64,000 nucleotides of DNA from Pedobacter hiemivivus (GCF_004331685.1 NZ_SJSM01000003.1:124001-188000); one strand, 5' to 3'. Numbered from the stretch's first letter, positions 44,188 to 53,147 are shown. The notes: generated by a model from the sequence alone, not told the origin. Numbers and translations are program-made.

Positions 44188-44949
44188 TTACTTTTTTTGC
44201 AGGTTATCAATAATTGTTTTTAATATACTTCTGGTACTGGGTGCCCACCATTGTTTCAACATAACGGCAAGGGCTTCACTTTGATCGGCACTGGTGCTGG
44301 CAATCAGGTCTTTTCTGATGCTGAGCTTGCTTTGTTCCCAGGTGTTGCGTTCCATACCCATGTACTTCCTAACTTTTCGCTCTGCAGCGGTAATTATACT
44401 TGCTGGGTTTACCAGCTCGTCTACCAAGCCAATTTGCAATGCTTCCTCAGGACTAAATAGTTTCCCTTCTAGCAGGCTGCGCGATGCATTTGCTGATCCT
44501 ATCCAGAAAGCATACAAGTTAAATATGCTGTTGGGTACAATAATGCCAACTGGGACTTCATTTAGACCAATGATGTATTTACCCTCGGCCATTACCCTGT
44601 AATCGCAAGCTAATGCAATTACGCAGCCTCCAGCAGGACTATGGCCATTTATTGCCGCTACCAAAGGCTTTTTAAATGCCGTAATATTGGCTACAAAATT
44701 CAGAAATAGGTGCCAAAAGGATTCCGCTTCGGCTTCATTATAATTGTACAATTCAATAAGGTCCAGCCCGGCCGAAAAGAACGGTTCTTTTCCCGCGATA
44801 ATCACTCCTCCTATGTTTGGGTCTGTCGAAATATTATTCAGTATATCATTTAGCTCTGTAATCATTTCCCTGTTTAGGGCGTTTGATTTGCCCCTGTCTA
44901 AGGTAATCAGGCTTAAATGGTCTTTAATGGTAACTTTAATCGTATTCAT
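44188..44949 (-). CDS. Enoyl-CoA hydratase/isomerase family, enoyl-CoA delta-isomerase-like
   Basis: A 253-residue crotonase-fold protein. The oxyanion-hole motifs are FFSAGLDLIELY (about 57-68) and INGHSPAGGCVIALACDYRV (about 101-120), and IGLNEVPVGIIVP follows. This pattern, with SAGLDL and SPAGGC, is that of mitochondrial-type 3,2-trans-enoyl-CoA isomerase rather than hydratase. With the next gene it forms the two auxiliary steps of unsaturated fatty acid beta-oxidation. A different CoA substrate is possible. Confidence 0.83.
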   Translation of the reverse strand: MNTIKVTIKDHLSLITLDRGKSNALNREMITELNDILNNISTDPNIGGVIIAGKEPFFSAGLDLIELYNYNEAEAESFWHLFLNFVANITAFKKPLVAAINGHSPAGGCVIALACDYRVMAEGKYIIGLNEVPVGIIVPNSIFNLYAFWIGSANASRSLLEGKLFSPEEALQIGLVDELVNPASIITAAERKVRKYMGMERNTWEQSKLSIRKDLIASTSADQSEALAVMLKQWWAPSTRSILKTIIDNLQKK

Positions 44950-44958
44950 AGTAGGTGT

Positions 44959-47658
44959 TTATTTTACTTCATAAGTATATACCGCTCTAGCCAGGTGGCC
45001 CATCATATCTATACCTTCCACAACTACCCTATAAGTGCCGGCTTCATCCGTATTGAAAAAGTTAAATGGGCCTTTGCCTGCAGTATCGGTTACAATGTGC
45101 GGGTGCCAGTATACCGTACTGCGCAGATCAAGCCTGTTGTCTGGTGTTGCAGGGTCGTATTTAGGGGAGTAAAACTCTCTGGCGATGTGATATCCTTTAG
45201 GCGAGTAGGTGATGATACCCGGTGCGAAAATGCTACCTGTGGAGCCGCCGCCTCTTTTGGTTGTGATGATCAGGACTCCGCCACCGCCTTGTGAGCCATA
45301 GATGGCCGTGTTTCCGATAGATTTTAACACCTCAACGGTTTCTACATCAGAAGGCTGGATGTTATCCAGAAATTCGGAATCTACATTCATTCCATCTAAA
45401 ACGATTTGCATTGGTCGTTTTCCCGAGGACATGTTTCTCATCAGATAGGGTACGCTACCTTCAAATATTAGACCGGCCACACGACCCTGTAAACATTGCA
45501 CAAGGGTAACACAGTTCTGCAGCATATCTGCAGTCACCACATAGTCGGCGCGACCACCACCATTTAGGTTGGATGAATTCTGAGCTGGATTCTTTTTCTC
45601 TACAATATTTACTTCGCTTAGTACAATCGTTCGTTCCAGCAAACCACGCTTGGTTAGTTCATCAAAGTAGTTGTTGCTGCGTTTAAGGTAGCCTGATAAA
45701 GCTTCATTTACGTTTACCTCCAAATCTCCAGTGCTTTTGTTTTTAGTTACAATTTGCCCAGGTACAACGTCTAGTTTAATATCTACACTCTTTTTATTTT
45801 TTGCAGTTCTGCCTTGTACAATGAATTTGGTGCTGTCGGTGAAAATGAGGTTGTCGAAATTAAAGCGACCCTGGGCATCAGTTAAAGTGTCAATGGCAAA
45901 AAATCCGCCCGAAGAGGAGAATAGAGAAACCTTGCTATTTGGAAGTGGTTTGCCGCCATAGCTGGTAATGGTTCCACTAATGCCAATAGATTTTTCTGGT
46001 TTAAAAGTGTCGGGAGGTGGAATATTACTAATGATGTTTTTCCATAATATCCTGCGCCAACCCTGTGTAAGCATTAAGTTGTCAAGATCTAGCAGGGTTT
46101 TATTATCCTGATTAAGGAAATAATAGTTCGGATCTTCAACATAACCACTAAGGTCTGATGTAAGTAACATCGTTGTGAAAATGTTGGTTTCATTTTCTGG
46201 ATCAGGTTTTACCGCTGCAGTATTGGTTACAGCCACAGAAAAGCTGCCACGCACAGGTTTACCATTAAAGCTGGTAAGCAGGTTTAGGTCTACCTTTTCT
46301 CTTTTCGTATAACTTGGCTTTAAATTTTCTATAGTTGTATTGATGCGATCTTCGGTATTGTTGACAAAAGCAAGTCGCTCGCCAACGGGGGTATTGGCTC
46401 CATTGAATAAAGTAAACTGTACAATTCCCGAAGGAAGTTCCTTTTTAGGGATAGTAGCAGTGATAATTTGTTTTTGTGAAGGAGCTCGTGTTACAAAGTA
46501 TACGTTTCCGCTGTTCTGTGCTACGATTTTTAATTCGTTAGTGCCTATCAGATCTTCGCTCATCATTATTTTAACGATAATCTTATCCGGGGTACTATTG
46601 TTTAAAGATAAAACATAGCCGCTCGTTTGGACCTTTGGTAAAGCAAGGCTTTGCTCCGAGCCATCCTTATATTTCACCTTTGCAATGTATGTTTTACCCG
46701 GTTGTGGGTTAATGACAAAGCAACCCATCCCCAGGTGTTGGGTCTCAAATCGATTGACTTCAGTCCCCTCGCTATCTACAATAACGCCAGTCACATCCTC
46801 GCCTTTTCCGGCCGCATTTACCGCCTTTATGGCCACCTTATTTGGTAGCGACTGAACCAGGTTACCGCCCTCCGGGAAAAACTGTACATCAATATTATTG
46901 GATGTCGCAGTTATTGGGATGTTTTTTACTATTTTTTGGTTATTAGGCAGGTTGATGGTGGCAACGATTTTACCTGATTTATATAATGCGGGTTGGGTGT
47001 TAGCGAAGTTGATACTGATTTCGCCATCGTTATTGGTGGTGGCCTTGCCTTTTGTTATGTTCCGGGCATTGAGCTGTATTTCGTAGGCCACCTCGTTGTT
47101 GATATAAGGTTGGCCATTTTTGTCTGTAAACCTAATCTTCGCATTTACTTTTTCGGTTGTATTTTCTTTAGTAAAGCTATAGTTGGTGTTGGTAAAAACC
47201 TTGTTGGCCCAGGAGTTTCCTATTTTTATGGTCTTGTCAAAATAGTATTCAGGCCCTGCGTTCCTCATCCATTGTGTGTAAGCCCTTATGCGATAATTGC
47301 CTTCGCTTAAGGTATCTGGAAGTTTAAAGTCTCCCCAGGTTATTCCGCCATTCATAGGTAGTTTTAACTGGGTTTTTACTTTGTCTTTTTCATCGATCAG
47401 CTCAACAAATAAAGCTTTACTGATGTTGCTTGGTTCGGAGGTTAGGGTATTTACAACGTACGCTTTTAGCCAGATGTCATCGCCGATGGCGTAGTAAGGT
47501 TTGTCGAGGTGTAAGTGCACTTTTTCCTGTGCGTACTTTTTATTATATTCTTGCAAGCGCTTAATCAAATCAGAAAATGGATCGTCGGCTAATTTGTAGA
47601 CGAATGAAAAACAGATTCCAAGTACTAATAAAGCAGGAATAACGAATTTAAATTTCAT
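44959..47658 (-). CDS. MG2-domain protein with C-terminal TonB-receptor plug domain
   Basis: An 899-residue exported protein. After a signal/anchor (about 4-22), residues about 40-150 form a macroglobulin-like MG2 domain (VHLHLDKPYYAIGDDIWLKA), followed by several beta-sandwich domains. A plug-like domain sits at about 740-830 (CLQGRVAGLIF, QIVLDGMNVD, AIYGSQGGGGVLIITT), then a short beta domain. It has no barrel of its own, so the plug may bind a partner. Function unknown. It is 9 bases upstream of the isomerase gene in the same direction. Confidence 0.83.
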   Translation of the reverse strand: MKFKFVIPALLVLGICFSFVYKLADDPFSDLIKRLQEYNKKYAQEKVHLHLDKPYYAIGDDIWLKAYVVNTLTSEPSNISKALFVELIDEKDKVKTQLKLPMNGGITWGDFKLPDTLSEGNYRIRAYTQWMRNAGPEYYFDKTIKIGNSWANKVFTNTNYSFTKENTTEKVNAKIRFTDKNGQPYINNEVAYEIQLNARNITKGKATTNNDGEISINFANTQPALYKSGKIVATINLPNNQKIVKNIPITATSNNIDVQFFPEGGNLVQSLPNKVAIKAVNAAGKGEDVTGVIVDSEGTEVNRFETQHLGMGCFVINPQPGKTYIAKVKYKDGSEQSLALPKVQTSGYVLSLNNSTPDKIIVKIMMSEDLIGTNELKIVAQNSGNVYFVTRAPSQKQIITATIPKKELPSGIVQFTLFNGANTPVGERLAFVNNTEDRINTTIENLKPSYTKREKVDLNLLTSFNGKPVRGSFSVAVTNTAAVKPDPENETNIFTTMLLTSDLSGYVEDPNYYFLNQDNKTLLDLDNLMLTQGWRRILWKNIISNIPPPDTFKPEKSIGISGTITSYGGKPLPNSKVSLFSSSGGFFAIDTLTDAQGRFNFDNLIFTDSTKFIVQGRTAKNKKSVDIKLDVVPGQIVTKNKSTGDLEVNVNEALSGYLKRSNNYFDELTKRGLLERTIVLSEVNIVEKKNPAQNSSNLNGGGRADYVVTADMLQNCVTLVQCLQGRVAGLIFEGSVPYLMRNMSSGKRPMQIVLDGMNVDSEFLDNIQPSDVETVEVLKSIGNTAIYGSQGGGGVLIITTKRGGGSTGSIFAPGIITYSPKGYHIAREFYSPKYDPATPDNRLDLRSTVYWHPHIVTDTAGKGPFNFFNTDEAGTYRVVVEGIDMMGHLARAVYTYEVK

Positions 47659-47678
47659 ATTGTGATCATAAATAACAA

Positions 47679-47704
47679 AGCCTCAATATACAAATATTGA
47701 GGCT
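47679..47704 (-). terminator. Hairpin after dcd, probable terminator
   Basis: AGCCTCAATAT and ATATTGAGGCT pair perfectly over 11 bp around ACAA; a T-rich stretch follows on the minus strand. Confidence 0.65.
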
Positions 47705-47738
47705 AATTATTGTAGCATTAAAATTACGGTTGCTGAGG

Positions 47739-48275
47739 TTAAAACTTATTCTTCCACATCATACTTTCAACCGGTTTGGTTGTTTTGTTATTGTATTTAG
47801 CATTTTCTTTTGCATTGTACATGGTCTCGATATCCCCTTCTACCACAAAATAAATCAGCTGACCTATTGGCATGCCTGCGTATATGCGGACAGGCTGGGC
47901 GCAGGAGATCTCAAGTGTCCAGGTATTGCAAAAACCAACATCACCTTTTCCGGCAGTAGCATGGATGTCAATACCTAATCTTCCGGTACTCGATTTGCCT
48001 TCCAAAAAGGGGATATGTGCATGAGTTTCTGTATACTCTAAGGTTACGCCAAGGTATAAAGTGCCTGGGTGCAGCACATAACCATCCTTAGGAATTTCAA
48101 AATGTTCAATTTTATTGTGCGTTTTTGCATCGAGTATCCGGTCTGTATAGGTAGCAAGGTATTTACCTAAATGTACATCGTAGGAGTTTGTTCCAAGGCT
48201 TTCGGGTTTAAAAGGCTCAATGATAATTGTGCCCTTCTCTATTTCTTCGAGAATTCGTTTGTCAGACAGGATCAT
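47739..48275 (-). CDS. dcd: dCTP deaminase
   Basis: A 178-residue enzyme of the dUTPase fold that converts dCTP to dUTP (or to dUMP in bifunctional forms). The start MILSDKRILEEIEKG, the motif LEGKSSTGRLGIDIHATAG (about 92-110) and the catalytic glutamate in WTLEIS (about 123) are typical. It is divergent from the phosphopantetheinyl transferase gene. A near -7 element (TAATTTCG, minus strand) lies upstream of its ATG. Confidence 0.93.
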   Translation of the reverse strand: MILSDKRILEEIEKGTIIIEPFKPESLGTNSYDVHLGKYLATYTDRILDAKTHNKIEHFEIPKDGYVLHPGTLYLGVTLEYTETHAHIPFLEGKSSTGRLGIDIHATAGKGDVGFCNTWTLEISCAQPVRIYAGMPIGQLIYFVVEGDIETMYNAKENAKYNNKTTKPVESMMWKNKF

Positions 48276-48314
48276 TTTATATAGTATTTGGACGAAATTA
48301 TGATTAATTTAAGA

Positions 48315-48322
48315 TACTTTTG
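48315..48322 (+). promoter_or_regulatory. -7 promoter element of the phosphopantetheinyl transferase gene
   Basis: TACTTTTG fits TAnnTTTG exactly. It is 2 bases before ATG 48325 and 20 bases before ATG 48343, which favours the second start. Confidence 0.6.
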
Positions 48323-48342
48323 CAATGTTGTCTAAAATAGAG

Positions 48343-48984
48343 ATGCCTGTAGTTTTTAACAAAAATATTGACGAGGATACCATACTGGCGGTCTGGAAAA
48401 TCGAGGAAACCGAAGAACAGCTGATCTCGGGTTTACAATTGAAGCAGCATGAACTCGATTTCATTTCTTCCTTAAATAATGGCAAGCGCCTACTGCACTG
48501 GTTAAGTACCCGCGTGTTGCTGAGGACGATGCTGAATACCGATGAATATATTGATTGCCAAATGGACGATCATGGTAAGCCTTATCTTCCAGACTTTGAT
48601 TATCACATTTCATTAAGCCATTCTTATGACTATGCTTCGGTAATTATCGGTAAAACGAAGAAAGTTGGCGTAGATATCGAGCTCATCAAGCATAAAATAA
48701 AAAGCATTAAACATAAATTTCTTTCGGATGTTGAGCTGGCGCAGAAATATGTTGGTGATAATATAGATGGACTATATGTTTGTTGGTGTGCCAAGGAGGC
48801 TATTTATAAATGGAATGGTAGAAAAGGATTGGAGTTTAAGCAAGACATCCACATTAAGCCGTTTAAATTGAAAAATGAAGGACAGTTGAATGCATTGGTT
48901 GATCTCCTTGATGGCACCCAAGAACTTACCGTTCATTATTTTAAGACTACAGATGGTTATATGCTGGGCTACGTGGTAGCTTAA
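48343..48984 (+). CDS. 4'-phosphopantetheinyl transferase superfamily protein
   Basis: A 213-residue protein from ATG 48343 (MPVVFNKNIDED). The ATG at 48325 lies about at the predicted transcription start, so the later one is preferred. The family motifs are present: HISLSHSYDYASV, VGVDIELIK (Mg-binding D/E) and WCAKEAIYKWNGRKGLEF. These enzymes move phosphopantetheine from CoA to carrier proteins. The target carrier is not in the window. The gene is 10 bases before lipB and probably cotranscribed with it. Confidence 0.88.
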   Translation: MPVVFNKNIDEDTILAVWKIEETEEQLISGLQLKQHELDFISSLNNGKRLLHWLSTRVLLRTMLNTDEYIDCQMDDHGKPYLPDFDYHISLSHSYDYASVIIGKTKKVGVDIELIKHKIKSIKHKFLSDVELAQKYVGDNIDGLYVCWCAKEAIYKWNGRKGLEFKQDIHIKPFKLKNEGQLNALVDLLDGTQELTVHYFKTTDGYMLGYVVA

Positions 48985-48994
48985 TTTTTGCAAA

Positions 48995-49690
48995 ATGAAT
49001 AAGAAAGTTGAATTTATAGATTGGGGCCTTACAGATTATCAGGAGGCATGGCGCAAGCAAGAGGCTATTTTTGACGAAACTGTAGCTTTAAAAATACAGA
49101 ACCGGACCAATAATACGGAACTGGAAACACCTAACTATCTTATTTTTTGTGAGCATCCGCATGTGTATACGCTCGGTAAAAGTGGGAAACCGGAAAATCT
49201 GTTGCTAGATGATGCAGCATTATTGGCTAAAGGTGCCACTTACCATAAAATAAATAGGGGGGGCGATATTACTTATCATGGCCCCGGACAACTTGTCGGT
49301 TACCCAATATTAGATCTTGATAATTTCTTTACAGATATACATTTATATTTAAGGACACTGGAGGAGGCTGTTATTTATACCTTGGCCGATTTTGGTATTA
49401 TAGGAAGCCGTTATCCGGGTTTTACAGGTGTGTGGATCGATGCCGACAATGAGCGTGCCCGCAAGATCTGCGCAATGGGGGTTCGTTGCAGTCGCTGGGT
49501 TACCATGCACGGTTTTGCATTTAATGTAAATACGGATCTGGACTACTTTAAGAACATAGTTCCCTGTGGGATTGACGATAAGGATGTAACCTCCATGGAA
49601 CGTGAGTTGGATGATGTGATTGATATGGAAGATGTTAAAGAGCGATTGAAATATCACATCTCTACATTGTTTAATATGGAACTTTTCTAA
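48995..49690 (+). CDS. lipB: Lipoyl(octanoyl) transferase
   Basis: A 231-residue enzyme that moves octanoyl from acyl carrier protein to lipoyl domains. The signature RGGDITYHGPGQLVGYP is at about 88-104. The catalytic lysine is in ARKICAMGV and the catalytic cysteine in NIVPCGIDD (about 190). WVTMHGFAFNV is typical. A short gap to the phosphopantetheinyl transferase gene links two acyl-carrier functions. Confidence 0.94.
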   Translation: MNKKVEFIDWGLTDYQEAWRKQEAIFDETVALKIQNRTNNTELETPNYLIFCEHPHVYTLGKSGKPENLLLDDAALLAKGATYHKINRGGDITYHGPGQLVGYPILDLDNFFTDIHLYLRTLEEAVIYTLADFGIIGSRYPGFTGVWIDADNERARKICAMGVRCSRWVTMHGFAFNVNTDLDYFKNIVPCGIDDKDVTSMERELDDVIDMEDVKERLKYHISTLFNMELF

Positions 49691-49774
49691 ACATTCTCGA
49701 AAAAAGGTGATAGCATAGGCTTGGTTTTTTATAACAAATGTTATATTTACATTAAAACCCTAAAACTATTAACT

Positions 49775-50245
49775 ATGGATTACAACTCAGAGTACTCAGC
49801 CGCCGGAGCTGGCATTGGCGCCGGAATGGTTATTTTTTGGCTTGCTGTTATGGTGCTGGTCTATGCATCACTATGGAAAGTTTTTGTTAAAGCAGGAAAA
49901 CCCGGTTGGGCAGCAATTATCCCTATCTATAACCTAATAGTTATGATAGAAATTGTAGGTAAACCTACGATTTGGGTATTGTGGATGCTTATACCTTGTG
50001 TAAACATTGTTTTTGGTATATGGCTTACCAATTTACTAAGCAAAAGTTTTGGTAAGACAGAAGGTTACACAGTAGGTTTATTGTTGTTGCCAATTGTATT
50101 TTATCCGATGTTAGGCTTTGGCGATGCTAAATACCTAGGCCCTTCAGCTGCGGAAGCACAAAATGGATTTAATAATTTTGGTGGAAATAATCCTTTTGGT
50201 TCGACTGATCCATTTAATCAACCTCCAAAAACTCCAAACGCTTAA
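49775..50245 (+). CDS. DUF5684 small membrane protein
   Basis: A 156-residue protein from ATG 49775 (MDYNSEYSAAGAG); an ATG at 49721 in the same frame is less likely. Three to four membrane helices (about 10-32, 40-60, 68-88, 95-115) are followed by an Asn/Gly/Pro-rich tail (FNNFGGNNPFGSTDPF). It matches the DUF5684 type (KAGKPGWAAIIPIYN). Function unknown. The DUF2752 gene begins directly after its stop. Confidence 0.8.
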   Translation: MDYNSEYSAAGAGIGAGMVIFWLAVMVLVYASLWKVFVKAGKPGWAAIIPIYNLIVMIEIVGKPTIWVLWMLIPCVNIVFGIWLTNLLSKSFGKTEGYTVGLLLLPIVFYPMLGFGDAKYLGPSAAEAQNGFNNFGGNNPFGSTDPFNQPPKTPNA

Positions 50246-50572
50246 TTGTTAGTTTTAAACATATATCTATTATCCGCCTGGTCTTTTTTACTAGATCAGG
50301 CGGATAATTTTTTTCTACCCTGCCCATTTAAGGCTTTAACAAGGGTTGATTGTCCGGGCTGCGGGTTTCAACGATCGTTTGTGGCCTTGCTAAGAGGTGA
50401 TTTGCATGAGAGTTTCCATTTGTACCCAGCAACAATTCCTTTACTACTCACCTTTATCGTGGCTGTGCCCGTCAACTATTTCTCAAAAAAAGACCATGCC
50501 ATATTGATTAAAACTATGTACTTAATTACTGGCGCCATTGTACTAGTTAGTTACCTGTTTAAGATGTGTTAG
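50246..50572 (+). CDS. DUF2752 small membrane protein
   Basis: A 108-residue protein with the DUF2752 hallmark DCPGCGFQRS (about 34-43) and three membrane helices. No ATG is available before the motif, so it probably starts at TTG 50246, immediately after the stop of the previous gene, suggesting translational coupling. Function unknown. Confidence 0.75.
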   Translation: MLVLNIYLLSAWSFLLDQADNFFLPCPFKALTRVDCPGCGFQRSFVALLRGDLHESFHLYPATIPLLLTFIVAVPVNYFSKKDHAILIKTMYLITGAIVLVSYLFKMC

Positions 50573-50746
50573 GATTGTACTTTTCTTTTGCTATCCTTTT
50601 GCTCAAGCAATAGAAAAGCAGGTTTAAAGCAAAAATCAAAGCAATTTGATAGCAATACCAGTCTACTATTTAGCTACTGCTAATTCCGATCTCTTCTTTT
50701 CTCGTATATACCTCATATATGCCTTTTTAAAACGAAAAATACGCTG

Positions 50747-51433
50747 ATGAAATTCTCTGTAATAATTCTTTCAATAGTTGTAATATTGGGCTGCGAAAAA
50801 AACAGTGTAAATAACATGACGGAACATAAAATATCCTATCTGGCGCTTGGTGATTCTTATACCATTGGTGAATCCGTAGCTATGGAAAGCAATTTCCCTT
50901 ATCAGTTGGCCGCTAAACTAAATGAGGAAGGACTGGACGTTGGCCAGCCGCACATTATTGCTACAACCGGTTGGACAACCAGCGAACTTCAGACAGCCAT
51001 AAAAGAAGCAGCATTAAAACAGAAGTTTGGTCTGGTTACTTTGTTGATTGGGGTGAATAATCAATACCGGGGCGAATCCCTAGTTACCTATCGTAGGGAA
51101 TTTAAAGAATTATTGCAAACGGCTATCGATTTTGCAGATGGCAATAAAGCCCATGTATTTGTAGTTTCCATACCCGATTGGGGTGTTACGCCTTATGGAT
51201 TAAACAGCGGTAGGGATCAGCAAACTATTGCTTCCGAGATAGATGCCTTTAATGCGATCAATAAGGAAGAAACAATTGCAATGGGTGTTAGTTATACCGA
51301 TATTACTGCAGCTTCGAGAAAAGCGCTTTCTGATAGAGACCTTGTGGCTACTGATGGTTTACATTATTCTGCAAAAATGCATGCCGAATGGGGAGCAAGT
51401 TTGTTGCCTGCTGTAGTTAAGATTTTGAAATAA
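50747..51433 (+). CDS. SGNH/GDSL-family hydrolase, lipoprotein
   Basis: A 228-residue protein with a lipoprotein signal (lipobox VVILGC, cysteine at about 16). The SGNH blocks are visible: LALGDSYTIGE (nucleophile Ser in GDS, about 36), GVNNQYRG (block III Asn) and TDGLHYSAKMHAEW (catalytic Asp/His, about 204-208). It is probably an esterase or acyl hydrolase anchored in the envelope; the substrate is unknown. The 174 bases before it hold nothing I recognise. Confidence 0.88.
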   Translation: MKFSVIILSIVVILGCEKNSVNNMTEHKISYLALGDSYTIGESVAMESNFPYQLAAKLNEEGLDVGQPHIIATTGWTTSELQTAIKEAALKQKFGLVTLLIGVNNQYRGESLVTYRREFKELLQTAIDFADGNKAHVFVVSIPDWGVTPYGLNSGRDQQTIASEIDAFNAINKEETIAMGVSYTDITAASRKALSDRDLVATDGLHYSAKMHAEWGASLLPAVVKILK

Positions 51434-52177
51434 TTATAAAGCAATAGCCGTTTGATGGTTATAGTCTTTAATCACTGTTTTTAAAAACTCCATTTCATTC
51501 ATGCCCTCGGGGATGATTAGGGAAAGTAGGGTGGCTACTTTTGCCGACATAGTGTAAATCAGCTCGGTATTGTGAGTTTTATAATAAGTGGCAATCACTT
51601 CATGTATCAGCTCCACATCTCGATCAGTAAGCAGACTTACATTGTTAAAAACAGGAACATAATCTTCTTCAACGGGATGGAAAGCAATGTGGCTAATATC
51701 CGTATGAGGAACAGTTTTAATGACCGTTGTCCCGGCAACGATATCTCCAATTCGTTGTTTATTTTTTGATACTGCAATACATATTAATCCACCCACCTGT
51801 CCTGTAAAAGCAAAATCAACCAGACGAAATAACCAGCGGATAAAATATTGCCCTATGCTGGCCTGACTACCATCCAGGCTAATCACTTTTATTTTCATTA
51901 AACGTTTGCCTACGCACTGGCCGTTCATAAAGATTTCACAAATCAGGTTGTAGAACACATAGCTTGCACCATAAAGGATAGCCAAGCCGATGATAAGGTA
52001 TGGTGTGCTTTCCATTCCTACCGAAAGGCCGAAAATTAACGTCAACAGTATAAAAATTACATATAATCCTAAGAATATGCCCAAGTCGATTAGCCTTGCC
52101 GCTATGCGCTCGCCCAGACCTGCAACTGGATAATCTATGTCTACATGCTGACTGGTGTTTACCTTTATTGTTTCCAT
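51434..52177 (-). CDS. RDD-family membrane protein
   Basis: A 247-residue protein from ATG 52177 (METIKVNTSQ). The open frame reaches 52207, but an exact -7 element at 52186-52193 supports the inner start. The RDD signature GERIAARLIDLGIFLGLYVI is at about 20-39; there are two to three membrane helices and a soluble C-terminal part. It is divergent from SpoIIM and belongs to the conserved RDD/SpoIIM/MoxR neighbourhood, here interrupted by module copy B. Confidence 0.88.
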   Translation of the reverse strand: METIKVNTSQHVDIDYPVAGLGERIAARLIDLGIFLGLYVIFILLTLIFGLSVGMESTPYLIIGLAILYGASYVFYNLICEIFMNGQCVGKRLMKIKVISLDGSQASIGQYFIRWLFRLVDFAFTGQVGGLICIAVSKNKQRIGDIVAGTTVIKTVPHTDISHIAFHPVEEDYVPVFNNVSLLTDRDVELIHEVIATYYKTHNTELIYTMSAKVATLLSLIIPEGMNEMEFLKTVIKDYNHQTAIAL

Positions 52178-52185
52178 ACTTAATT

Positions 52186-52193
52186 CAAATATA
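52186..52193 (-). promoter_or_regulatory. -7 promoter element of the RDD gene
   Basis: TATATTTG on the minus strand fits TAnnTTTG exactly, 8 bases before the ATG at 52177. Confidence 0.6.
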
Positions 52194-52292
52194 ATATTCA
52201 AGATCACATCTATGCTAAACGTTAAGAAAAAAGACTAAAAAAGAAGAAGGTTTTAAAGGCTAGGATTGAGTAGGTTGGATAAATGAATGTTA

Positions 52293-52313
52293 GGCGCTAC
52301 TCATAGTAGCACC
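52293..52313 (-). terminator. Hairpin after module copy B ORF
   Basis: As RNA from the minus strand, GGUGCUACU pairs with AGUAGCGCC (9 bp, one G-U) around AUG. It lies 12 bases after the ORF stop; no T-run follows. The equivalent region of copy A keeps similar sequence but not the pairing. Confidence 0.5.
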
Positions 52314-52325
52314 TGACATTCCATT

Positions 52326-52772
52326 TTACGCCATTCCCAAAACTTTACCTAAAGTCGGTTGGTTTACAAATTCATTGTTTGCAATAGCCTTATCCCGGAT
52401 CTTGCGAGCTGCTTTTACAGCATCCTCTTCGCATGATGCCATCAGATAAATGCAAATTTTATCTCCTTCAAAAAAGTAATGTTCCTTGATGGCCAGTTCA
52501 GATCGTTGGAGGTCATTGGCCAGTGAAATCACATATACATCAGAATTTCTCTCTAGCTGGATAAAATAGCAGTCTTTGGTGATATCGGTGTAAAAACCGG
52601 GGTTGAGGCGGCATTCCAGAATCTGAGCATCGCTAAATGTTCTAAACCTGTTGAAATAGGCTTTGGCAGCAAATGCATCATCAAAAACTACATGGACAGG
52701 GATGTCTGTTTCGGCATTTGGTTCCAGAATAAAATAAAGACTTTCATTGTTTTCGTCGTCGTTGAGTTCCAT
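52326..52772 (-). CDS. Conserved protein of unknown function, module copy B
   Basis: A 148-residue protein, the near-identical partner of the one at 5123-5569 (14 substitutions by eye, nearly all conservative except G/D at 23 and the last residues). It has the same length, the same start context and the same upstream RNA. It has no signal peptide or membrane helix, and no family is recognised. It lies between the RDD and SpoIIM genes, which are usually direct neighbours in this group, so the module appears to have been inserted here. Confidence 0.8.
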   Translation of the reverse strand: MELNDDENNESLYFILEPNAETDIPVHVVFDDAFAAKAYFNRFRTFSDAQILECRLNPGFYTDITKDCYFIQLERNSDVYVISLANDLQRSELAIKEHYFFEGDKICIYLMASCEEDAVKAARKIRDKAIANNEFVNQPTLGKVLGMA

Positions 52773-52800
52773 ATTATTGTTTGTTAAACAGTTAATAATA
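52772..52800 (-). promoter_or_regulatory. Start-codon hairpin of module copy B
   Basis: TATTATT and AATAATA pair over 7 bp (52794-52800 with 52772-52778) around 15 bases. The arm reaches the first base of the start codon. It is a shorter version of the copy A hairpin. Confidence 0.45.
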
Positions 52801-52866
52801 GGAGTCCGGGACGGGATTTAGCAGGAGGCTTGGCGATCTGTTTTAACCACAGATTAGGGCTGAAAC

Positions 52867-52967
52867 GAAGATGCAACTATAGCGAGCTCTAAATACCGCC
52901 CTGCACGGCTTCTGACGGCCTTGGACACGGGTTTACAATAGGGCCCATAACGCTATAGTGCACCTTC
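52867..52967 (-). ncRNA. Rod-shaped structured RNA (or 5' leader), module copy B
   Basis: The minus strand folds like copy A. The closing stem joins GAAGGTGCA-CTATAGCG with CGCTATAG-T-TGCATCTTC (17 bp with one bulge), longer than in A. Then GGGCCCTA/TAGAGCTC has one U-G changed to C-G and one mismatch. ACC/GGT, GTCC/GGGC and GGC-N8-GCC follow inward. It starts directly after an exact -7 element. Confidence 0.55.
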
Positions 52968-52974
52968 AAAAGTA
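52967..52974 (-). promoter_or_regulatory. -7 promoter element of module copy B
   Basis: TACTTTTG on the minus strand fits TAnnTTTG exactly and abuts the RNA stem. Confidence 0.6.
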
Positions 52975-53131
52975 CAACAATATTTGTTACGGGCATTAAT
53001 CTATTGTCCTTGTCCTGTGCTTGTCAGAATTTTGCAGGAGAGACTCTTTAAATTAATACCTCATTTAAGAAGTAATTGATATGTTGTTTTATATTTCTTT
53101 AGTTCATTGGCGCGATATTTTGATTTATATA

Positions 53132-53147
53132 CAGGGTTATAACCTCT
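53132..53147. promoter_or_regulatory. Near-palindrome at the border of module copy B
   Basis: CAGGGTTATAACCTCT matches the 16-bp palindrome of copy A (4746-4761) except in its left end. Sequence similarity between copies stops a few bases outside it. Confidence 0.45.

Noticed and set aside
50573..50746. Possible small RNA or gene before the SGNH hydrolase
   Set aside because: Only weak, imperfect inverted repeats and no supported promoter or open frame were seen.
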